From: Flavobacterium luminosum
GTDB taxonomy: Bacteria > Bacteroidota > Bacteroidia > Flavobacteriales > Flavobacteriaceae
Length of the DNA: 64,000 nt
Assembly (NCBI RefSeq): GCF_023635005.1
Contig: NZ_JAMLJM010000005.1
Location: 124,001-188,000, forward strand
Direction of reading: 5' to 3'
Shown here: piece after piece, positions 58,707-64,000 of the stretch
How positions within the stretch are numbered: the first letter of the stretch is position 1
Layout: every line of letters begins with the position of its first letter
The notes under the pieces: generated by a model
The model's input: the letters and a program-made list of their open reading frames with translations, nothing else
Told to the model about the DNA's origin: nothing
The model's database searches: none
Made by a program: the position numbers and the translations under genes

Positions 58707-59953
58707 TGAATTTACATTTACAAAAGTCAAAAGTCAAAAATCAAGAGTTACAAGTTACAATAACGGGAAGTAAATCTGAAACAAACCGATTACTGTTGTT
58801 ACAAGCTTTGTATCCAAATTTAGACATAACCAATATTTCAAATTCAGATGATTCAGAAGTGACGCAAAAGGCATTAACTTTTACCCATCACCCATCACCC
58901 ATCACCCAAACCATAGACGTTCATCACGCGGGAACGGCGATGCGTTTTCTTACCGCTTTTTTCTCGATTCAAGAAGGAAAAGAAGTGTTGTTAACGGGTT
59001 CTTCTCGAATGAAGGAACGCCCGATTAAAATCTTAGTAGAAGCTTTACAACAATTAGGTGCTGAGATTTCGTATGTTGAAAATGTAGGTTTTCCGCCAAT
59101 TAAAATTATTGGTAAAAAACTATCGCAAAATAAAGTGTCATTACCTGCAAATGTGAGTAGCCAATATATTTCTGCTTTGTTGTTGATTGCGCCAAAATTA
59201 GAAAATGGTTTAGTATTAACACTCGAAGGTGAAATTACTTCGGTTCCGTATATCAAAATGACGTTGGCGTTATTGAATGAAATTGGTGTACAAACTTCTT
59301 TTGAAAATAACACAATTAAAGTCAACCATCAACCATCAACCATCAACCATCAACCAATAACAGTTGAATCAGACTGGAGCTCGGTTTCGTATTGGTATTC
59401 TATTGTGGCTTTGTCTGAAATTGGAACGCAAATCACCTTATCGAGTTACAAGAAAAACAGTTTGCAAGGCGATGCTGCTTTGGCTGAAATTTATAAAGAT
59501 TTTGGAGTTGAAACTTTATTCAATGAAAATAATACAATCACAATTTCAAAAGAAAAAGCCCATAACCTTTTACCTTTGACCCAAAACCTAAAAGATTGTC
59601 CCGACATCGCTCAAACTATTTCGGTTACATGTTTTGGGTTAGGAATTGGATGTGATTTATTTGGATTACACACGTTAAAAATTAAAGAAACTGATCGTCT
59701 AGAAGCATTGAAAGCTGAGTTGACGAAATTAGGTGCCGAGATTTCAGTAACCAATGATTCGTTGCATTTACAACCTTCGAATTCAATCAATGAAAATATT
59801 GCAATTAAAACGTATCAAGACCATAGAATGGCAATGGCTTTTGCACCTTTAGCACTTCGTGTTCCTATTGTTATTGAAGAAGCTGAAGTGGTTTCCAAAT
59901 CGTATCCGGATTTTTGGAACGATTTAAAAGCAGTAGGTTTTCAAATAGCATAA
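58706..59953 (+). CDS. aroA: 3-phosphoshikimate 1-carboxyvinyltransferase (EPSP synthase)
   Basis: 415 residues. It transfers enolpyruvate from PEP to shikimate 3-phosphate. Motifs: GSKSETNRLLLLQAL near the N-terminus (Lys/Ser substrate site), HHAGTAMRFLTAFF, NVSSQYISALLLIA, ESDWSSVSYWYSIVALSE, IKETDRLEALKAEL, and TYQDHRMAMAFAPLAL. Four places carry simple heptamer repeats translated in frame (KSKVKNQ at the start, HHPSPITQ, NHQPSTINHQP, HNLLPLTQNL). They lie outside the motifs, so the enzyme is probably active. Confidence 0.95.
   Translation: MNLHLQKSKVKNQELQVTITGSKSETNRLLLLQALYPNLDITNISNSDDSEVTQKALTFTHHPSPITQTIDVHHAGTAMRFLTAFFSIQEGKEVLLTGSSRMKERPIKILVEALQQLGAEISYVENVGFPPIKIIGKKLSQNKVSLPANVSSQYISALLLIAPKLENGLVLTLEGEITSVPYIKMTLALLNEIGVQTSFENNTIKVNHQPSTINHQPITVESDWSSVSYWYSIVALSEIGTQITLSSYKKNSLQGDAALAEIYKDFGVETLFNENNTITISKEKAHNLLPLTQNLKDCPDIAQTISVTCFGLGIGCDLFGLHTLKIKETDRLEALKAELTKLGAEISVTNDSLHLQPSNSINENIAIKTYQDHRMAMAFAPLALRVPIVIEEAEVVSKSYPDFWNDLKAVGFQIA
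58721..58762 (+). repeat. Heptamer repeat at the 5' end of aroA
   Basis: Units caaaagt, caaaagt, caaaaat, caagagt, tacaagt, tacaata: period 7, in frame, encoding a K/Q/V-rich stretch after the start. Confidence 0.6.
58884..58911 (+). repeat. Heptamer repeat in aroA (cccatca)
   Basis: Three exact cccatca units and one variant (cccaaac), encoding HHPSPITQ between two conserved blocks. Confidence 0.7.
59324..59358 (+). repeat. Heptamer repeat in aroA (aaccatc)
   Basis: Four exact aaccatc units followed by aaccaat. Translated in frame as NHQPSTINHQP because 3 times 7 bases spell a seven-residue peptide repeat. Confidence 0.75.
59559..59594 (+). repeat. Heptamer repeat in aroA (degenerate)
   Basis: Units cccataa, cctttta, cctttga, cccaaaa, cctaaaa. 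The motifs resemble the right arm of the intergenic repeat at 58340-58378. Confidence 0.55.
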
Positions 59954-59954
59954 A

Positions 59955-60704
59955 TTATCTTTTGATCAATTGAATACTATCTAAAATGGTTTGTACTTTA
60001 TCGGATGAAATTGGTAATTGCAAACCATTTTTTAATACCAAATTTCCACCATCCGATTTGTTATAAGCCGAAACAAAATTTACGTTGACAATATACGATT
60101 TGTGAATGCGAACAAAACTAGGGTTACTGCATAAAATATCTTCGAAGTTTTTCAAATTTCTACTTACCACATGCTTTACATCATTAGCACATTTAATTTC
60201 TGAATAAGCGCCGTCTCCTTTGATGAATTGAATGTCTTCCGTTTCCAAAAACAAAATACTATTACCACTTGGCACCGCAATACGTTGTAATACATCCTGT
60301 TTCATGGTTTCCTTTAAAAGCGAATAGTTTGTTTCGGTTGATTTTTGTTTTTCAATTCTGGCAATGGCATTGGATAATTCTTCTGGATTGATTGGTTTTA
60401 ATAAATAATCCACTGCCGAAAATTTGAACGCTTGCAACGCATATTCGTGATAAGCAGTTGTGAAAATGATTTTGAATTTCACTTCGTTTTCATCAAAAAA
60501 GTCCAATAACTCCAAACCGCTATGACCTGGCATTTCAATGTCAAGTAAAACCAAATCAGGTTGATGTTTACGAATCGCTTTTACACCTTCTGGAAGATTC
60601 TCGCATTCAGCAACCACTTCAACATTTTTGCAATATTCGTCAACTAGAAGTGATAAGTTTAAGCGAGCTCTTTTTTCATCATCAATAATTATAGCTTTCA
60701 TCAT
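59955..60704 (-). CDS. LytTR-family response regulator
   Basis: 249 residues. Receiver domain (about 3-125) with the phosphoacceptor Asp55 in PDLVLLDIEMPGHSG, and Lys in the conserved YLLKPINPEEL. C-terminal LytTR DNA-binding domain (about 145-245, IQFIKGDGAYSEIKC, FVRIHKSYIVNVNFV, LPISSDK). LytTR proteins bind paired direct repeats; such repeats are present at 63606-63698, upstream of the next plus-strand gene. It overlaps the sensor kinase stop (ATGA), so the pair is one operon. Confidence 0.95.
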   Translation of the reverse strand: MMKAIIIDDEKRARLNLSLLVDEYCKNVEVVAECENLPEGVKAIRKHQPDLVLLDIEMPGHSGLELLDFFDENEVKFKIIFTTAYHEYALQAFKFSAVDYLLKPINPEELSNAIARIEKQKSTETNYSLLKETMKQDVLQRIAVPSGNSILFLETEDIQFIKGDGAYSEIKCANDVKHVVSRNLKNFEDILCSNPSFVRIHKSYIVNVNFVSAYNKSDGGNLVLKNGLQLPISSDKVQTILDSIQLIKR

Positions 60705-63559
60705 AGGGTGTGTATCGGTATTATTATTTCTACTAATGTTCCCGTAGGTTGATTTTGTAGATTGTGTTTGTCAATTATTTTTAAAGAAATGTTTTTATGA
60801 TTGTATTCATTCAACAAGTCAATTCGGTTTTGTAACGCTTCAGTAGCAAACGATTGATGATTTTTGTTTTTAATTTGATTCAATTCGCTGCTTTTTTGAC
60901 GGCCAATGCCATTGTCGTCAATTTTTATCGATAGCTCATTGTTTTGTTTCTCAAACGAAATGACTACTTTTTTATCGCCTTGTTTGTGAAGCAATCCGTG
61001 TTTTACCGCATTTTCTACATAAGGTTGCAATAACATCGTTGGAATTTTAATGCTTTCTTGGTCTATATTTTTCCCTATTTGTATCTCGTAACTAAAATCT
61101 TCATCAAAACGACCTTTTTCAATATCCAAATACAGTTGTAGTGTTTTAACTTCCTCGGCAATTGAAATAAAATCTTTCTCCGTCATTTCTAAAATGGTTC
61201 GCGTTAGGTTTGAAAATTTCGACAAATAATCAATAGCCAAACGCTTTTCGTTCGACAAAATAAATGACTGTAACGTGTTTAACGCATTGTAAAAGAAATG
61301 CGGATTCATTTGCGATTTTATGGCTTTTAACTTCGATTGATTCACGTTTTTTTCCAAGTTGATTTTATCCAAAACCATTTGATTACGCTTTTGAATTTTC
61401 TTGATGTTATTTTGGTACAACCAATAAATGCAACCCAAAATAAAAAGCGTTACTCCAAAAATGAAAGGAAATTGCAACCAAAACGGACGATTTATAGTAA
61501 AATGAATTTTGGTTGTATTTTTAAAAGCGGCATTAAGTGCAAATTCTACCGTATAATTTCCGTGATTTAGGGAGTTTAAAACCAATTCCGAATTTACAAT
61601 ATCGGATTTTTGCCATTGCGATTCGTTAATTCGATACAACAATTCGTGTTCTTCAAAAGGCGTTGGCGATAAGAAACGATAATTGATATGAATGTTATTT
61701 TCAACATAAGCTAAATCATCAAGTTTTAATTTTGTTACAACTTCATTATTTATTTTTATGTTTTCAATACTAAAAATAGGATTGGAACGATTGTAAACTT
61801 CTTGTTTTTTGATAATTAAACCTCTATTGGTCGAAATGTAATAGCTGTTGTTTTTCAGGATAATATCATTCACTTCAATATTGCTATTAATATGAATGAT
61901 TTGTTTCGGTTTTTGAGTGTTTAAATCGTATTCAAAAATATATTTATTGGTAATGATAAAAAGTAATCCGTTTTTAAGAATCGTTCTTTCTACATTTTCT
62001 TTTTGAATGGTTGCTGGGAAATTAATCTCTGAAATTGTATTTTTTTCTATTTGGAAGATATTCAAATCGCCATTACAAGCATAAATTATACCTTTTTCAT
62101 ATGAAAGTTTGGTAATGTTTAATGAGGTGTTTTTATGTTTTAATTCGGAAAGTAAACCATTTTGACCAATATAAAACAAACCGTTATTGGTAGCAAAATA
62201 AATCGTTTTATGGATACTGTCGTAAGCTGTAGATTTTCCTTTAGCATTGATGACAATATTGTTGTAGTTGTGGTTTTTTAATTGGATAAAACTTTCGTAA
62301 ACAAAATCCCAATCGCTTTTGCTGTTGTCATTTGTTTTAATCAATCCGGAAGAACTACTGGCGGCAAACGCGATATATTTATGATCGACAGCGCAAACAC
62401 TTTTAACAGCAATGGGTAATTCTTTGGTTAGTTTTAGCGCAGAATTTAAAACACCAAATTTGGAAGAAGTAAAATACAATTGGTTAGAGATTTTATCATG
62501 AAAAACTTGCCCCATTTGGTGGTTGTCTTTTCCAGTAAAAATAGTTTTAAACTGTTTTTTTTCTAAAGAGAGAATTTTATCATTTTTGGTTCCAATAACT
62601 AATTGGTCGTTTTTAAAACACAAAGAAGTTAAACTTTCGTGAGAACTAATTAGTTGTGTGTCAAAATCTTCAATGTAAAATAAACCTTCGGTTAAAGTAG
62701 AAATCCAATAATTGTTGTTTTTGGTTTTGTAGATATAAGAAATATTTGTTCCGTTGAAGAATTGACGTTTTGTGCCCAATTCGCAATCCATTTCTATGAT
62801 TCCGGTTGTAGTACAAAGCCAATTTTTATTGTTACACCAACTCAAATTTTGAACAATTGTATTTTCTAGATTTAATTCTTTTCTAGCGAATTGGTTGTTA
62901 GAAAAAAGATAACAATAGTTTGAAAATTTGGAACCAATTAATAATCCGTTTTTATTTTTTTCAACCAAAATGGAGTTGAAATTTTCTAGGAAACCTTCTG
63001 GGAATTCGACTTTTTTCTGAATTACATCATTTTTAATGATTATTAACTGATGAGCAAAAACATAAATCGTTTCATCACTAAAAAAAATATATTTCGAATC
63101 TTTTGTATTGAGTTTTATTTCTTTTTTTAATAACAATGTTTTCAAATCGTAAACATCAATCATATTTTCATTAATGATATACAATTGGTCTTTGATAATT
63201 CCAAATTTAAAGTAACCAATTGATTTGTTTTGATTCAACTTTTTCAATTGATTATTTTCTACATAATATAAATAACCATCAAAGTTCTCGTACCAAATTC
63301 TTCCGAAAGCATCTTGTTGAATGCAAGAACCGGCTTTTGAAGTCATATCGCTTGTGCTAAAATATTGAAAAGTGTAACCATTAAATTGACACAGACCTTT
63401 TTCAGTAGCAAACCACATAAAGGTGTCTTTATCCTGAAAAATATCATAAACACTATTAGTTAGTAATCCTTGCGATTTATCTATGGTGTTGAAATACGGA
63501 TTTTGCCCAAAAGTAATTTGGGTTAATAATAGTATGAATATGCTATAAAGGTATTTCAA
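60701..63559 (-). CDS. Sensor histidine kinase with propeller and Y_Y_Y sensor
   Basis: 952 residues, LytS/YehU-type kinase. A signal peptide (ending TFGQ) is followed by a long extracellular beta-propeller of two-component-regulator repeats (about 20-590), a Y_Y_Y-like domain (about 600-685), one membrane helix (about 690-713, WLQFPFIFGVTLFILGCIYWLY), a coiled-coil linker, and the kinase core: His box MNPHFFYNALNTLQSFIL, N box QPYVENAVKHGLLH, and G box IDDNGIGRQ. It resembles the part of hybrid systems that sense polymers in Bacteroidota, but is not fused to a receiver. The ligand is unknown. Confidence 0.93.
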   Translation of the reverse strand: MKYLYSIFILLLTQITFGQNPYFNTIDKSQGLLTNSVYDIFQDKDTFMWFATEKGLCQFNGYTFQYFSTSDMTSKAGSCIQQDAFGRIWYENFDGYLYYVENNQLKKLNQNKSIGYFKFGIIKDQLYIINENMIDVYDLKTLLLKKEIKLNTKDSKYIFFSDETIYVFAHQLIIIKNDVIQKKVEFPEGFLENFNSILVEKNKNGLLIGSKFSNYCYLFSNNQFARKELNLENTIVQNLSWCNNKNWLCTTTGIIEMDCELGTKRQFFNGTNISYIYKTKNNNYWISTLTEGLFYIEDFDTQLISSHESLTSLCFKNDQLVIGTKNDKILSLEKKQFKTIFTGKDNHQMGQVFHDKISNQLYFTSSKFGVLNSALKLTKELPIAVKSVCAVDHKYIAFAASSSSGLIKTNDNSKSDWDFVYESFIQLKNHNYNNIVINAKGKSTAYDSIHKTIYFATNNGLFYIGQNGLLSELKHKNTSLNITKLSYEKGIIYACNGDLNIFQIEKNTISEINFPATIQKENVERTILKNGLLFIITNKYIFEYDLNTQKPKQIIHINSNIEVNDIILKNNSYYISTNRGLIIKKQEVYNRSNPIFSIENIKINNEVVTKLKLDDLAYVENNIHINYRFLSPTPFEEHELLYRINESQWQKSDIVNSELVLNSLNHGNYTVEFALNAAFKNTTKIHFTINRPFWLQFPFIFGVTLFILGCIYWLYQNNIKKIQKRNQMVLDKINLEKNVNQSKLKAIKSQMNPHFFYNALNTLQSFILSNEKRLAIDYLSKFSNLTRTILEMTEKDFISIAEEVKTLQLYLDIEKGRFDEDFSYEIQIGKNIDQESIKIPTMLLQPYVENAVKHGLLHKQGDKKVVISFEKQNNELSIKIDDNGIGRQKSSELNQIKNKNHQSFATEALQNRIDLLNEYNHKNISLKIIDKHNLQNQPTGTLVEIIIPIHTL

Positions 63560-63605
63560 TTCTAGATTTTGTTCAAATGTAAAAATATAATTAATTCTGT
63601 TATTA

Positions 63606-63698
63606 TTCAGTTAATCAAATTCCTATTTCAGTTAATGAAGAAGTGGTTTTTATTTTGTTTTTGTTTTCGTTAACTCAAAATGCAGTTTCGTTAACTCA
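63606..63698 (+). promoter_or_regulatory. Two pairs of direct repeats, candidate LytTR binding sites
   Basis: Pair 1: TTCAGTTAAT at 63606-63615 and 63627-63636. Pair 2: TTTCGTTAACTCA at 63665-63677 and 63686-63698. Within each pair the period is exactly 21 bases. This fits the known LytTR/AgrA mode of 9-bp direct repeats, with a GTT core, separated by about 12 bp. They lie between the kinase gene and the next plus-strand gene. Confidence 0.6.
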
Positions 63699-63754
63699 TT
63701 CATTTTATGATGAATCCGACTACTAATTTTACCAAAATTTTTAATGAGACAATT

Positions 63755-64000
63755 ATGAAAACAAAATTATTTTCTTTTTTAGTGCTACTGTTTTGTAGTT
63801 TGTTAAATGCTCAAGTTACTTCTGGACTTATTCAACATTTTAAGTTTGATAATTCTTATGCGAATGAAGCTAATACAACTTCTTTTTCAGCTACCTCTTT
63901 TGATTATGACAGAAGTGGCTATCCAAACTCTGCTATTAGAATGACATATGCTTTACAATCACAGGCAAATATTCCTAATTTACCTTATGGAAATTCACCA
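63755..64000 (+). CDS. Secreted LamG-like protein, partial (continues beyond the window)
   Basis: 82 codons are visible. The signal peptide is MKTKLFSFLVLLFCSLLNAQ. The next residues, GLIQHFKFDNSYANEANTTSF, match the start of concanavalin A-like/LamG domains (LxxHYxFDGNxxDxSG type). Such proteins in flavobacteria are often exported by the type IX system, but the C-terminal sorting domain would lie outside. The candidate LytTR sites end 57 bases upstream, so this gene may be the target of the neighbouring two-component system. Confidence 0.6.
   Translation, partial: MKTKLFSFLVLLFCSLLNAQVTSGLIQHFKFDNSYANEANTTSFSATSFDYDRSGYPNSAIRMTYALQSQANIPNLPYGNSP

Noticed and set aside
58884..59358. CRISPR-like array in aroA
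   Set aside because: The repeats are 7 bases long, without spacers, and lie in frame inside a conserved enzyme gene; no cas gene is present.

Overview
The window is about 64 kb of AT-rich chromosome from a member of the Bacteroidota, almost certainly Flavobacterium or a close relative. The evidence is the protein content (PorT of the type IX secretion system, GldA of the gliding apparatus, TamL, DUF5686 and DUF3857 families, a MetH split in two), the near absence of Shine-Dalgarno sequences, and many -7 boxes of the flavobacterial form TAnnTTTG. No tRNA, rRNA, prophage, insertion sequence or CRISPR array was seen. Most of the window is housekeeping chromosome; the unusual content is in its RNA-based and operator-based control.

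Layout. 1-3.7 kb: rod-shape operon mreB-mreC-mreD-mrdA (minus). 3.8-5.3 kb: purH. 5.4-6.7 kb: an ABC permease. 6.8-11.4 kb: tamL, fbaA, accD (minus). 11.4-13.6 kb: an RNA methyltransferase, then porT and a UbiE/MenG methyltransferase. 13.97-14.08 kb: a candidate 6S-like RNA with its own promoter and terminator. 14.1-16.7 kb: folA, a 2TM protein, a TonB remnant, thyA and a bifunctional nuclease. 16.9-19.8 kb: etfBA and pdhB. 19.9-27.7 kb: a DUF5686 protein, a DNA glycosylase, ppa, a membrane pyrophosphatase with an odd Cys/Met-rich tail, a deoxynucleoside kinase and a secreted hypothetical. 27.7-42.1 kb: a sulfur amino acid block (metK, cysE, cysK, metX, thrA, an OsmC protein, metZ, split metH, metF). 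42.1-49.8 kb: gldA, a TetR regulator and a photolyase/cryptochrome cluster ending in folE. 49.8-51.9 kb: pheA and a DAHP synthase-chorismate mutase. 52-60 kb: rsgA, dtd, two DUF3857 proteins, a MazG-like protein, an SMR exporter and aroA. 60-64 kb: a LytTR two-component system and the start of a secreted protein.

The most interesting system is the control of cysteine and methionine synthesis. Three promoters (before cysE, before metX, before metH) carry the same two-part upstream element, with an AGA-N7-TCT type dyad whose AGA is exactly 41 bp from the AGA of a second block. Below these promoters lie a Cys-rich leader peptide with an attenuator and a second Cys-rich leader with its own attenuator (cysE), a Met-rich leader peptide homologous to the first Cys leader (metX), and a SAM-I riboswitch (metH). 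A Phe/Tyr leader peptide of the same design precedes pheA. In all four attenuators the antiterminator strand is encoded by the last codons of the leader ORF, 15-21 nt after the start of the last control codon, so a ribosome that reaches the stop codon would mask it and allow termination.

Other points of note: paired 21-bp-period direct repeats resembling LytTR sites beside the LytTR regulator; heptanucleotide-period repeats between genes and inside aroA; loss of the AccD zinc-ribbon cysteines; a DUF2256 gene broken at an A9 run; and a possible leaderless rsgA mRNA. All statements rest on reading the sequence. No searches, folding programs or alignments were run.
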